Below are positions 27,666-38,995 of a stretch of DNA of 64,000 bases, one piece after another. The notes under the pieces are model-generated. The model searched no databases, was not told the DNA's origin, and saw nothing but the letters and a program-made list of their open reading frames with translations. The stretch is from Limnoperna fortunei (lineage: Eukaryota; Mollusca; Bivalvia; Mytilida; Modiolidae). The number at the start of each line of letters is the position of its first letter. Position 1 is the stretch's first letter. The stretch spans positions 52,270,648 to 52,334,647 of the forward strand of contig OX104115.1 in assembly GCA_944474755.1 (NCBI GenBank). Direction: 5' to 3'. A program made the position numbers and the translations under genes.

Positions 27666-28462
27666 TGTTGATTTCAGAAAGGACTTGCATGTTGGTGGGT
27701 GACACTTTTGTATTTGTGGAAATTATCATATATGAAAGTTATATTGTTTTAAAACTTAATCCAAAAAATAATAAATAGTGACGTGACTCAACTTACCGTC
27801 AAAATCATGTTTTTGGGGGTTTTGAGCACTAGCATGAGATTGTAAAACTTAATATGGATAAAATACATGTTTTGTTCTCAGTTTGAGATATGTGATTGTT
27901 GTGTCCTGTTTGTGTCCCTTTAATTAGTGCAAACATGTTTTTAAGAACTAAAATTTTTGTTTATAAGATTGAAATCTGATTTCAGACTTTAAAACTAGCT
28001 GTTGGCAATTAAATTGTCTCAACTTATAAGCAAAGAATTCAATTTGAAAGACTGACAGAAGTGTTTTGATTAATAAAAAATATATTTATTAAAAAGAAAT
28101 TTAACAAAGTAGTGCGAGGGGCAAGATGAATAAAATAAATTATTTATATTAATAACCAATTTTTATCAACCTTGAACAAAGACCTAATTTTGGTTAACAA
28201 TGTAACTTTTAAAACATCAAATTTCGACCTGTTTAAATGAAAGCTACTTGGCTTGTAAATCATTGATTTATTGGAGAAGAGGTGCATGGTTTAAATTTAA
28301 TTTTTAGTTACTGCACTGAAAGTATGTTGAGCTATTGACACCATTTTACCTCCTTAATAACTTGTCTGTATGTTATCTGTTAGGAGCAATATTGGAAAAG
28401 AATTTTTGATTGGTCAAAGTATAAAAGCTTCTCTTAAACTCAATGCTATATAATGTGTAATT
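27666..28462. other. AT-rich stretch, nothing recognised
   Basis: Only short low-complexity frames. No repeat landmarks or plausible exon were found. Confidence 0.55.
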
Positions 28463-28606
28463 TTTTAGGAATAATGTTTGTTTGTTTGTGTGAATGGTAT
28501 TTGACAATACTTTCAGCTATTTTTTATATGGGGAGGAAGCCTGAGAGTATCCAGGCAAAACCCCAACCCTTCATAAGGAAAACTGGCAATATTGGAATCG
28601 AGTTCA
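28463..28606 (-). mobile_element. SINE family A, truncated head
   Basis: GTTTGTTTGTTTG tail, ACTTTCAGC, GGGGAGGAAGCC and AGGAAAACTGGCAAT are present. The tRNA-like head is missing because the copy ends abruptly where the family B element begins. Confidence 0.75.
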
Positions 28607-29124
28607 TTAGGCCCAGTGCGGGATCCGGGTGGCCAAAAGAATAGACCGCAGTCGCGCTAGCTTGTCGTAAAAGGCGACTAAATAGCGCCCAGAACCCTGA
28701 CTGGCATGTCAGGTCGGTTTGCCTAAAGACCAACTGGGATGTGTGCCCTAGGTGGTTGAATGGGGTACCCCTGGCAAGCTGGGGTTGTCGGGCCATAATA
28801 CGGAAAACCTGACCTTACCATATTAGTGCACCGTGTTGGGAAAAATGCCACGTTCCTCGCACGTTAATGAACGCTGCTGTAGTATTCGCTATGAGTAGGG
28901 ATTTCGATCCCGCTACAGGAGGCTGAATTGCCCGACCCTATCCATTCTCCCATTTGCCAGTGGCAATCTAAAATCCGTTACCCCTATTTTTCCTTGTGTC
29001 CCATCCCATTTTCATTCATCATCATTTCATGTTCATTTTATCACCCATTTCATGTTCATCGCCTGAATATAGCTGAAATAATGCTGCTCGGTCGTTAAAT
29101 ACCATTAATCAATCAATCAATCAT
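28607..29124 (+). mobile_element. Family B short interspersed element with (TCAA)n tail
   Basis: Relatively GC-rich for the window. The head contains the self-complementary GTCGTAAAAGGCGAC. The middle contains AAAGACCAACTGGGATGTG and CCTCGCACGTTAATGAACG. The 3' portion has GAATATAGCTGAAATAATGCTG followed by a (TCAA)n tail near 29106-29123. Related, more degraded copies lie at 34085-34466 and 48165-48430. The 3' end resembles that of family A (ATATAGCTGAAA..GCTG), suggesting shared LINE machinery. The longest open frames inside it are not coding. Confidence 0.8.
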
Positions 29125-29755
29125 TATGCCATCTGTGAGTTTTGAGTAATGCATGGAAGGTCTTGCATGTACTAGTAAACCTCCTGCAGTGTTTTTGTCA
29201 TTTGTTAACCATGAGAATGAGAATGATACAGGCTGTCTGGAGCCTCTTATTGTATTTCTAGGTACCGGGTAATTCTATTTCTGCAAAATTAATAAGTACA
29301 AATCTAAATACTAGTACAAAGAGGGCAACCTTTACAGCAGAATCAAATATGCAATGAGATAGACATTACCATTATAAATAAATATACAATTTTCTGATTT
29401 TTTTTTCTATTGAACATCTTTACTTCCATATCTTTGTGATTTTAATTGCAATAATATGTGCTTAGGAAATGATGATAACAATAAAAAAAAATATTCTTAG
29501 ATACAACCAGGAATCAGAAATCTTGAATTGTTGAGGAATTAGGTTAAAGTTAATTATCTCCCTTTATAGACCACCGATAATCTCTACAGTGCTATTTTAC
29601 AACCTGTATGTGGGATTATAATGTTCACAAGCTATTAATAAATTACTCATATATCAACAATTAATTGTTTATATAATTCAGTTTTAATGTTGGCGAAATC
29701 TAAAATGTGTATCATGTTAGAATAATTTACTTGTTTGTCCCCAGTAAATAATGAG
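29125..29755. other. AT-rich stretch, nothing recognised
   Basis: No exon, tandem repeat or element landmark found by eye. Confidence 0.5.
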
Positions 29756-29990
29756 GAGGGGGTCTTGGTTGCCGCGGTGAAGGTAGTTAGTCCTCTACTA
29801 TTGATTATGTGCGTGTCAACACGGAGGTTGTTGGTTTCATTCTCACGGAGAGAAAGATGTGCTTGACTTTGAATTAAAAGGATTTCCTGTTTTCCTACAG
29901 AAGTCTTTCTACCCAAAAACTGGACACCATGATATAGCTGAAAGCTGCTGAATGTGGTGTTAATCCCAATTCAATCACAGAACAACAAAC
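29756..29990 (+). mobile_element. SINE family A, diverged plus-strand copy
   Basis: Reads from a decayed tRNA-like head (GTTGCCGCGGTGAAGGTAG) through TTGGTTTCATTCTCAC (box B region) and CCTGTTTTCCTAC to AAAAACTGGACACCATGATA and TAGCTGAAAGCTGCTGAA. The middle GGG-rich part is deleted. A minus-strand open frame here (29647-29916) is an artefact of the SINE. Confidence 0.8.
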
Positions 29991-30399
29991 CCAATAAGTG
30001 TCAGATCATAATTTATGAAGTAGTCAGTAACAGATACATATCCAGGTCCATAAATTAAAGATTTTAAAAACAGCACCTGTTCAGGTACAAAGATTTATTT
30101 CTTATAATGAACTCTTTTGGGAGCATTGCTGAGTTTGGCCAATTCTTAATTGTTGAAACAATATCTTGTAAACATCTTTAGTTTAATTTTTTTATTTTAT
30201 AAAAGTAATCTACAATCTATTTGAAATTTTGACATGATGATAAAATCTCATTAGGGACAAGTGTGAATACCAGTTGACCCATCCAATTTAACCCTTTTCA
30301 ATACAATCATGAATCCTATCTTTTCTTTTTGAATTAATCTGTCTATTGACTTATGAATGAACATGATTTATTATTAATGTGTGTACCATTAAAGTGCAC

Positions 30400-30485
30400 A
30401 AACATTAGGGAGTGTGTAAGGGTAGTGCAGATTATTGAGGACTGTTGGGGAGTACGTAAGGGTAGTACAGATTACTGAGGACGGG
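30400..30485 (+). repeat. Two-copy tandem duplication (~47 bp)
   Basis: GGGAGTGTGTAAGGGTAGTG..GATTATTGAGGAC is immediately repeated as GGGAGTACGTAAGGGTAGTA..GATTACTGAGGAC. Only two copies are present. Confidence 0.8.
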
Positions 30486-31255
30486 ACTGTGATTTTAGAA
30501 TAAAGAATAACAGTCAAGAAATGATCTATGTACTATAATGTCTTGTACTTCACCTCTGCGATACAGAATTTATATGGCATACCTGTCTGATATGCAATCT
30601 TGTTGTGAGTTTATTGTGTATAAAATTTACAGCACTTTGAGCAATCACTGTGATCATAGGGGTACAGTGATTTTTCATTGATCTTAAAGCCATAGTCCCA
30701 TAGTGTCAGATACAATTGAAGTTTGAAACTGCTTACTAGTTGCTTTTTTTCATTGAACAAGTTTTTATTGGATGTTAACTTTTCAGTAGTTCAAAATGTG
30801 GGAAATTCCCATTAAAGGCTTCACAAACAGTGAAGGGTCATCACTTTAATCCTTATATATTAAACTGAGACTGATTTAATTTAACAATTTCATTAACAAG
30901 TGATTATTTAAATACAAGTCTTAATAGAAAATGACTGCTGTCTTTGCTGTGTTCTCAATTAGTGTAACCACCAAACATGTTCTTCTTTATGAAATAAGAC
31001 ATATTTTTTGAAACCATAATCACGTTACAGATTAAAGCAGTAAAGTATATTTTTTCCCAAAGTATAAATAAATGGGTAAATTGGAAACTTTACATCCCCG
31101 AGTTAAACTGTAATGACTGCAAGTGTCATGAATGAAACATTTGTATGATCTTGTAGACATTCGTGATGTAACAATTAACTAATGCCATTTAAAACAGATT
31201 TGTAATAATTACCATTGCTTTGAATAGTATTCTAGAAAAAAAATTTGTCAGCATA
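30486..31255. other. AT-rich stretch, nothing recognised
   Basis: No recognisable feature. The open frames are short. Confidence 0.5.
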
Positions 31256-31815
31256 AGGCTGTAGTGAGCGTTCTGATCTAACTTTGTCCATTTTTGTTGT
31301 AAACTTTTCACATTTTCATCTCCCCAGAACAAATATGCCAATTTCAATCAAACTTACGACAAAGAATCCTTAGATTAGGGAAATTCAAGTTTTTTTTTTT
31401 AATGAACGGCTACACCCTCTTAAATGGGAGATAATTTTAACAAGTGAATACAAAAAAGATAATGGAGATTATTACAAAATTGTTAAAAAATGTTAGAATT
31501 CAGAATTAATGTCTTTGGTCCAGGTACAATTGCTCTTATTTCTACAAATGTATAAAACTGGGCACAAAGTTTCTTTAGGTGAAGGACCATCTTCAAAGTG
31601 AAGATAATTAAGAAATATTTAAAATATTGAAATGAATTAGTTGTTACAATATGATAATAAAAATGGAAAAGTTGTTTTCTCAGGTACTATTGTGCTAATT
31701 TTTTTTATCAATCATGACACAAAGCAAAGTATTCTTTGGTGAAGAGATTTTAAGTTTGTTCAACTCAAGAGCCATATCATATTCAAAGGGAGAGATAATT
31801 GATCAATTGTCACAA
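31256..31815 (+). repeat. Degraded dispersed repeat with internal sub-repeats
   Basis: Resembles the element at 44688-46162: CATTTTCATCTCCCCAGAAC then GCCAATTTCAATCAAACTTA. The block GGTACAATTG..CAAAG..TTCTTTAGGTGAAG..AGATAATTAA recurs about 180 bp later as GGTACTATTG..CAAAG..TTCTTTGGTGAAG..AGATAATTGA. This looks like an old multi-repeat non-coding element, with no termini visible. Confidence 0.5.
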
Positions 31816-32914
31816 TATATGAGCTAAGAAAGCTATATGTCTCTAAACCCCCCCCCACACACACACCCTTAACATTGTCTGTATCAGCATTATGTGCGTA
31901 ACTTATGACTAGGGCATTAATGTTTCAAAAAAATTGTTATCCCCCTGTTTGCACACCACAAATGTCCTAATTATTAACAGCTTTCACAAAATTTAATATT
32001 TTTGCATTATTGCAGCTCACTTCTTTACCCATGCACATAATTTTTTCCTCATGAAAAGGATAGCATTGATAAATATTTTTTCTAAGTCAAGAAAATGTTT
32101 ATTTTGTAATGAATTAGTATCAAAGGGGACATAGCACACTGATCAGTCAGACAAGCTAATTGTAAAAACAGTTTTAACCTTTAGTAGACCATATCATATC
32201 ACAATGTTTAAATGACTCGGCTGTCTAATAAAAGTTACTTCTTGTACACTGTTATAACCACTGGGGTTTAAACACTGGTGTACATATGTTCTTTTTTTTT
32301 TTTAATGGATTTAGCAGATTGTTTGTTTCTTTTTTGAAAAAAGAAAAAGAAAGTGACTTTAAACAAATTTAAACTGGATTAAAAATTAGAAGATAAAATA
32401 ACATTATAAATAAATAAAAGGTAAGTTACAATTTTTTCTTTATAGTTTTTTTTCTTACAGAAGGCTTTTGCCATTAATAAATAGAAGAACTTTAAGGACT
32501 GATCCCTTCAAATACTTATAAGCATGATATTTTAATTACTCTGTTGCATTGAATACAGATTTAAAATAACTGAACAGAGATATTCTAATAATACAATTCT
32601 ACTCAAACTAGTTTCTGGAGGATAAAAGTTGTGCAATGATTGCATATTTTCACAATTTATTTGTATTATAGTATAAAAGATTACAAAAAGTTCATAATAG
32701 CTTAAAGATGTTGGGTATAAAATTGAGACTTTATTATAACTAGTTAAATCTGCCACTGTAGACACATGAAAACATTAACTGCCACATACATCAAATGGAT
32801 AATTTTCATTGCAATTTCTAATGGAACTTAAGGTAAAAAAATTTCCTCAGTGCCATTTCTTTGAATAAGAATAGGCATTGTAATTAGTTAAAACTCATAC
32901 TTGATACATCTTCA
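31816..32914. other. AT-rich stretch with simple tracts only
   Basis: Contains a C run followed by (CA)n near 31849-31866, a T run near 32291 and A/T runs. No exon or element was identified. Confidence 0.5.
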
Positions 32915-32916
32915 TA

Positions 32917-33075
32917 GACTTGCCACAAATGTCTTTTGTTTGTGCTATTAGAGAGTTAAATCTTGACTATTAACATTACCTATAATATCCACATGACTTT
33001 TACATGTGTGGGCTGTACAGGGAAAGCTGATAGTTCCCTCAGAGGAAAAAAAATCTAAGGGAATTGTGGCAAGTC
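32917..33075. mobile_element. 159 bp MITE with 12-bp terminal inverted repeats and TA target duplication
   Basis: Begins GACTTGCCACAA and ends TTGTGGCAAGTC, exact inverted complements. TA lies immediately outside both ends (32915-32916 and 33076-33077). TA duplication and a short non-coding body are the signature of a non-autonomous Tc1/mariner-type element. No transposase is present. A diverged relative lies at about 34800-34950. Confidence 0.85.
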
Positions 33076-33077
33076 TA

Positions 33078-34084
33078 GTTTATTGTTCATAATAATAGAC
33101 GGATTTCATAATGTTCTCATGAACTCTTATTTTAAGGCCCCTCTCCTTTCACCAAAGACCAAATGATGCAACATTTACAGTGCTTCTGAACTCACCAGAG
33201 GTCAGTCTTTCATAAGGCATATTTTCAGTGTGTTGGCAGTACATGTCAAAGAGAAGGATGGACATAATTACACTCAGCTATTATACAACTTGTTCAATTT
33301 TAATATCGCTATTACACATTTTTTATTTATAAACAAACTGTTAATGCATAAGATAAGTTTTTTTCAAATGCTACAATTTCAAGCCAACTTAATTAAGCAT
33401 GCAGTAATAACATGCTATGGTTATTTTCAAACAGAAGGAAATAAAAATGTTATTTTTATTACTCTAGTTTCTGTGATAATTAATTAGAAATAGCATCACT
33501 CCCTGCATTTTATGTGATGAACCATGATTGGTGAGGCTGATATTACCTGATTTGATGCATGGTATTATGTAATTTTGTCTAGTCAGCAACTTTTGATGAT
33601 TGACAGAAATGTTACATAATCATGTTAATTTTAGAAAGAAATCGTTACGTTTGATTTTTTTAAAGAGACATCAAATTTTCTACATTTGCAGTTATTTCCC
33701 TTTGTCATATCCATAAATAACAGGGAATGTATATTTTTAGTCCTATGATGTGAAACCTTTCATAGGAAATTTAATTTATCCTATAATTGCAGCTTATTTT
33801 GTATTAAAGTTTCTGTTCTTTAATTTTTATGTAATATTCAAACTATTATATATATATACCGGTGTGTAAATAATTTTTCTTATCATTGGTGAATATGTGG
33901 TTCTTAGCAGTTGATTGGTTTCAAACAAATAACATTTTATAAAAAAAAATATTTAAAGACATCATAAACAAAACAACCATTTACAGCATATTGAAGACAT
34001 GAGAGTAAAATTGTAGTTGCCAAAATTTGTATTTCATTTTGCAAATTTACTACGCTTTAAAGTTAGAGAAACTTAATCTGACAT
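33078..34084. other. AT-rich stretch, nothing recognised
   Basis: Includes a short (TA)n run near 33846-33857. No exon with splice sites or repeat family was found. Confidence 0.5.
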
Positions 34085-34466
34085 AAATACTCGGACCATA
34101 CTGTGTGGATTCACAGTGCTGAACCTTCAAAGCTGCCCAGCACTTCCCCAGTTGGTGGATAGGTATGCCCTCTTGGTGGGGGCGGGGGGAGACGAACAGT
34201 GGGTCATTAACACGGTTGGGAGTGTGCTATGCTCCTTGCATGATAATGACCACTTTTGTAGATGTTATTAAGAGCAGGCTTATTGTCGCTGCTACAATGG
34301 CTTAATTTTCTGCCCCTACCCACAACCCATACTTTTCCTGTGACATTCAAATTTTTTTTCACTTTGGTCCATCGTTCATCAATTGATTAATTGTTTTCAT
34401 CCTGAATATAGTTGAAATACTGCTAGCTAGATGTAAAAATCAATCAATCAATCAATCAATCAATAA
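34085..34466 (+). mobile_element. Family B element, degraded copy with (TCAA)n tail
   Basis: Collinear with 28607-29124: GTTGGTGGATAGGTATGCCC, then ACACGGTTGGGAGTGTGC, CTCCTTGCATGATAATGACC, GCTGCTACAATGGCTTAATT, GAATATAGTTGAAATACTGC and a (TCAA)n tail near 34440-34464. A G-rich slippage tract is inserted near 34177. Confidence 0.78.
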
Positions 34467-34799
34467 TTAGTATTCTTGTGTTATCAGATTTCTGCAATCT
34501 TGATAATCCACTACCACTGTATGATCCTATATTAACATTGGTATATTATCTCTGCAGTACAGATTCCAGGACAATTTTTTTAAAGATTTTTAGAATTTAG
34601 ATATTTACATAACAGACTTGACTTTTGAATAGTGAGGTTAAAATGTTTTTTTTAATTATCAACACTGAATGACCAACATGTGCAATTTATTTATTTATTG
34701 TACATGCTGGTATATCAGATGTGCAATGTCATATCCCATCCTATGCAATCTGATAGACAAACCAGAGTTTCCTTTAGCACTTAAAGGAATAAAAAATAA

Positions 34800-34950
34800 G
34801 TTCTTTTGAATTGTTTGTGCTGCATTAGAGAGTTCTACATACATTTTTACTATAATCTTTTCCTATAATATCCACATTTGTACAAAGGTAATATAAATTG
34901 ATAGTTCTCTTATTTAAATATATCAAAGGGATTTGTGGTAAGTGTTAAGA
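34800..34950. mobile_element. Diverged relative of the 159 bp MITE
   Basis: Shares ordered blocks with 32917-33075: TTGTTTGTGCT..ATTAGAGAGTT, CCTATAATATCCACAT, TGATAGTTC and AAGGGATTTGTGGTAAGT. The right terminal repeat is decayed and the left end is unclear. Confidence 0.65.
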
Positions 34951-35855
34951 ACAGTGCATATAGCGATTAACTTGTTTAAGATGACAGCAGGAAAGACTTC
35001 AGATCTACTTTTAAAAAATTTCCTAATCAAAAGATGGCACTTGCCATTCACTTTGTGTTAATTAAATTCAGCACAAATATGTAATTAATAACATATTAAA
35101 GTGTATGTTAATGTTATAAGGAAACAAGAACCTGTAATTTAAAGCAAATTTTGGGTTGTTCAACGATTTCTGTCTGGGTTAAATTTTGTTATAGCAATAG
35201 TTCTTAATTATATCACACATGCATACAGGCCCTTTTTTAAACAGAAAAATGTATGTAATCCTGCTATTCTTTAATGCAGAAATTTTGCAAGCAGTTGCTA
35301 AGATATAACTACACAAGAAATATTAGTCATTTTTTTTATTGTGAGGAAAGCAGCATTTCCCATGTGTAACAGATTCGTAGTAGCATTTTCATGGCTTCTT
35401 TGACAATAAAATATGTAGTTATTTACATGCAATTAGTTGGGAATGTTACTTACATGTTCATTATCTGAATGAATTGATACAAAACTGTAGACAGACATGT
35501 TCTAACCTTGTTTTTTGTCTTGATCTAGAATTAGTTCAGCCTTGAGGAAATGTAGTATAAGCAGAATGTATTTTTAATGGCACAATTCAAACATGCATTC
35601 CCATTACCATTATTACACTTTTTTGCAGCCATTTATTGGTTGTAAGTTAATTTTATCTTCTAACAGTTAGTTTTTGCCATATATTGGGGTTGTAAGTGGT
35701 ATCTGACAGTTTTATTTTCTTCTAACAGTTAGTTTTTGTAAGTAAAAACGTGCCTCTGTTAGTCAAATTCTTGTAAGAGGGATTCAAACTCTGAAATCAT
35801 TGGTCTAATAATTTTAGATCATCCTTTTAATATGTTTGTTTACTTATTTGGTTAA
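34951..35855. other. AT-rich stretch, nothing recognised
   Basis: A short imperfect duplication around CTTCTAACAGTTAGTTTTTG (near 35658 and 35718) is the only internal structure seen. Confidence 0.5.
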
Positions 35856-36122
35856 ATGAGGTTAGTGCCATTTTTAGGGATTTTTCAGGTATTCTAATGG
35901 TGTCCAGTTTTATTGGGGGAGGAAGCCAGAGTACCCAGAGAAAATCAATTCCCAGATCACTGGCAGAAAAAAGGGTCATCCTTTTAAGTTAAGATTGAAG
36001 TCTGGCAATCCCTACCAGCAATAAGGCTTGTACCTTACCCCCCCCCCCCTTTCCTCCCACAACCCCCTCATCCTCAGGGTCAGGGTTCAATGGTACCTGA
36101 CTTGCTACCTTAACTACTCAGT
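35856..36122 (-). mobile_element. SINE family A, diverged copy
   Basis: Minus-strand copy with GTCCAGTTTTATTGGGGGAG, GAGTACCCAGAG, ACTGGCAGAAAA and a decayed head ending TGCTACCTTAACTACTCAG. A poly-C run has expanded near 36038. Confidence 0.75.
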
Positions 36123-36496
36123 AAAACTGCTTTTGTTTAATGGATTATACTTGTAATTTTCATGATAAAGCAAACAAAAGGAATTACGACACTAAAGGGT
36201 GCCAGGCAAGGTATACATGCTACAAGTTTTGCCTACCTCATGCCCATGTCCACTTTAGATGCCAATCAACCTGACTGAGTTGTAGACATGTATGTTATAC
36301 TGTAATCTGTATTGATATTAAGACATTATAGTTTTAATTGCAATCTTGAAAGTTATGGTCTTTGTTGCAGAAAACCTAAACCAGTTCTTTTTTTTTTAAT
36401 TATTCAATGAATTACATGTACAATACTTAAAATGTATGTTAGTAGCCAATTGGTCTTCCTTTTCTGAGTTTAGCATTCTAATTTAAATAAGGCAGG

Positions 36497-36752
36497 TTGT
36501 CTAAATTTTCATACATGGCACATTGCAAATGTATATTTCTTTTCACCTGGCCTGGACGCCATAAAACCTTTCTGAGTAAAAATATTTTGCTCAGCATGAG
36601 AATTTACTCAATTATCATGACAACAAGGGAAAGGGAAAGATTTAATTGGATGAAATTGAGAATAAAAAAATTCTCAGCAAAGAAAATTTGTGTGGCCCCG
36701 GGCCCAGAATTTCATTTCATGTCTGTTTTATACACTTTCAATCTTAATCTGT
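36497..36752. other. Possible unidentified dispersed element
   Basis: Contains CTGAGTAAAAATATTTTGCTCAGCATGAG and later ATTCTCAGCAAAG. These are short inverted and direct motifs around CTCAGCA/CTGAGTAAA, ending near a GC-rich GGCCCCGGGCCC palindrome at 36694-36705. It looks like a small non-coding element, but I found no second copy in the window and no clear termini. Confidence 0.3.
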
Positions 36753-37151
36753 GACCACCCTTCAGAAACAGAACCTTTTATGTATTTCTAATTGACCAAA
36801 GCATGTTAACATGCCTACATGTGTTATACCAAGCATGTTAACAAATTCTGAAGAAAAACATACAGCAGCAGGTTAATTGAAGTCTTTAAATATTATTCAC
36901 CTGTGAAGGTAACATGGAATTCTTTGATTTTCACCATGTAGCAAACTTTGGTGGTGTTACTTAAAGCTGGTGCAGAAATAAAACAATCATACCCTGGGTT
37001 TTTTTTTCTGACAAAAAACAAAACTAACATCATATTTTAATGGCAGGAAATTCTGCCTAGTACAGAAACGATTAATTTTTCGCACATCTGTAAATTTCAG
37101 ATGTATGACAGTAAATAGCTAGCAGGTTTTTAAAAAAAAATGTTTTTGGTC

Positions 37152-37424
37152 AGTTTAAGAGCAGAGTGTTTGTTATTAATTAATTCACCTGGTAAACTAT
37201 TTGATGCTGGTTGCGAGCAGACCTGTCTTGTAATTGCACAAAATTTAGGAACCATCTTGCACCTAAGAGGTGAACTTTGGGGGAATAGAAATTTGATTGG
37301 CCCAACTACTCTACTCAAAGACATTAAAAATATGCTAATTCTTGCACTAAATTTTCGTGCCAAATAGTTTTTACAATTTCTTGTACATCTACGCCTTACA
37401 TCTCCCAGTGGACAGACTTTACAG
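37152..37424. other. Unassigned GC-richer island, exon-like on the plus strand, open on the minus strand
   Basis: Flanked on the plus strand by an acceptor-like TTTTTGGTCAG and a canonical donor ACAG then GTAAGT. The plus frame is open for about 70 codons and then meets a stop (TAG near 37365). The minus strand is open for 108 codons (37130-37456). Base composition is less AT-rich than its neighbours. It may be a non-coding exon, a degenerate coding exon or a fragment of an unrecognised transposon. I do not recognise the protein on either strand. Confidence 0.25.
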
Positions 37425-38420
37425 GTAAGTCTTCTGGCTAGACTCTGACTTACCAATAACTATTTTTTGGTACATGTAGTTTTTACTTTTTTTAATGCAT
37501 ACTTGCACATATTGGTAATGAATTATAAGGAAATTTATATCAACAATTACTCATTGTAATCTCAAAATCTACTGTGTAAAGATAAAGATCTCTGAGTAAT
37601 TGTCAGAAATTTAAGAGAAATATAAAACCGAAATAAATTGAGATGTAAGTGATTTCAATGTTTGTAAAGTTTTCAGTTGCATGTTTATTTCGTATTAGAC
37701 ATTTGGTAACTTGTTATGTAATAAATGTTAATTGTTTGAGTATATTTATTTTTAAAATTATGATATACATTTCTAGTGTTGGAGTCAGCCTAGCTGAGTA
37801 TCATGTGAAAATTTATGACCTTCATAATCACATTTCAAATAGTTTTTCTTTTGAGATTTACATAAGTTGTTGAAATTTACAACTGTTTTGCATGTACCTT
37901 ATCTTAAATTGATAATATATGGTAAAACTGTTGAACAATTACTAGGCTACAACAAAAGTGACTGTACCATGCATTATAAGTGCATTTTGTTCAACATTAT
38001 TAGTATTTAAGGCTTTGGTTTCAGCCATTGTATAAGTAACAGATTTATACAAGGTCAATATTCGTACATTGTCATAAAATATATAATTTATTTGTACGAG
38101 CCTTAGAAACCGAGAGAAATGTGACGCTCTGCTAAGCACTTCTCACTTGTTCCTCGGAGAGTACAAATAAGCGTTATATTTTCTGACAATGAACAAATAT
38201 TGTTTTCATCCTGCAAACCTAATATATTTTCAAAGAAATTTTTTAAAGCACTTCTAGCAGATTTTAGACTTGAAATTATCTTAGCGTATTCTGTAATAGT
38301 CTGACATCTCAAATATCGTATTCAGCACTGCCGAATAAAGCAAAAATGTAGGCTACCTTTATTGTATATCAAATGTAATGATTGCATGATAATCTAAAAC
38401 ATGATTGGTCAATGATCGTG
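37425..38420. other. AT-rich stretch with weak open frames
   Basis: A minus-strand frame at 38103-38312 is somewhat less biased than background (contains SARSALKNFF), but no splice sites or family could be assigned. The remainder looks non-coding. Confidence 0.4.
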
Positions 38421-38620
38421 GGGTGGGGATCCTCTGTGGCTGAGTAGTAAAGGTAGTTAATCAAAACTGAGTTTGCATGGAGCATTACTGCAGGCAGGGT
38501 GTGCTTAACTGACATTAATTGACAAGGATTGCTAGTTTTCCTGCCAAAGATCAGAGATTTTATTATAAAAATAGCTGTAAATTAATGAAAGTGCTGTATT
38601 AAGACTAACCAACCAACCAA
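38421..38620 (+). mobile_element. SINE family A, plus-strand copy
   Basis: Head CTCTGTGGCTGAGTAGTAAAGG (box A), then CATTACTGCAGGCAGGGTG, AATTGACAAGGATTGCTAG, TTTTCCTGCC, a deleted middle, and GAAAGTGCTG..followed by an (AACC)n-like tail. Confidence 0.8.
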
Positions 38621-38995
38621 AATCAGTTTCCGGTAAGTGCAGTTTTCTGCTAACCAATGAAAAGAGGGAATATGGTGTGGGTTAGTGGGTGTGGGAAAGA
38701 GAAAACCCGAGATAAAATTGTACAAAAGATAAACTACTTACCATACTAACAATCAAGTTCAGGATCACTGTCGGATCCAAGGCTTCTGTACTGGTCTATA
38801 AATTGAATGACTTAAGGTAATTGTTTAGGGGAATTTCATACAAATTACAAAACTAATTGATTGGTTGGTCTTTAATGCCAACCATGTCAAGGTTTCCGCC
38901 TTATCTGATGCTACAATGAAGCATATACAAAAGCAATATAGGCCTAAATTTACTTTAGGGGAATCAAATCATTTAGAGGATCAAAATCATCTTCG
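38621..38995. other. No recognised feature
   Basis: Non-coding sequence between a SINE and the telomere-like block. Nothing further was identified. Confidence 0.5.

Noticed and set aside
28524..28796. 90-residue minus-strand frame
   Set aside because: It overlaps the SINE A/family B junction. The composition comes from these GC-richer elements, not from a gene.
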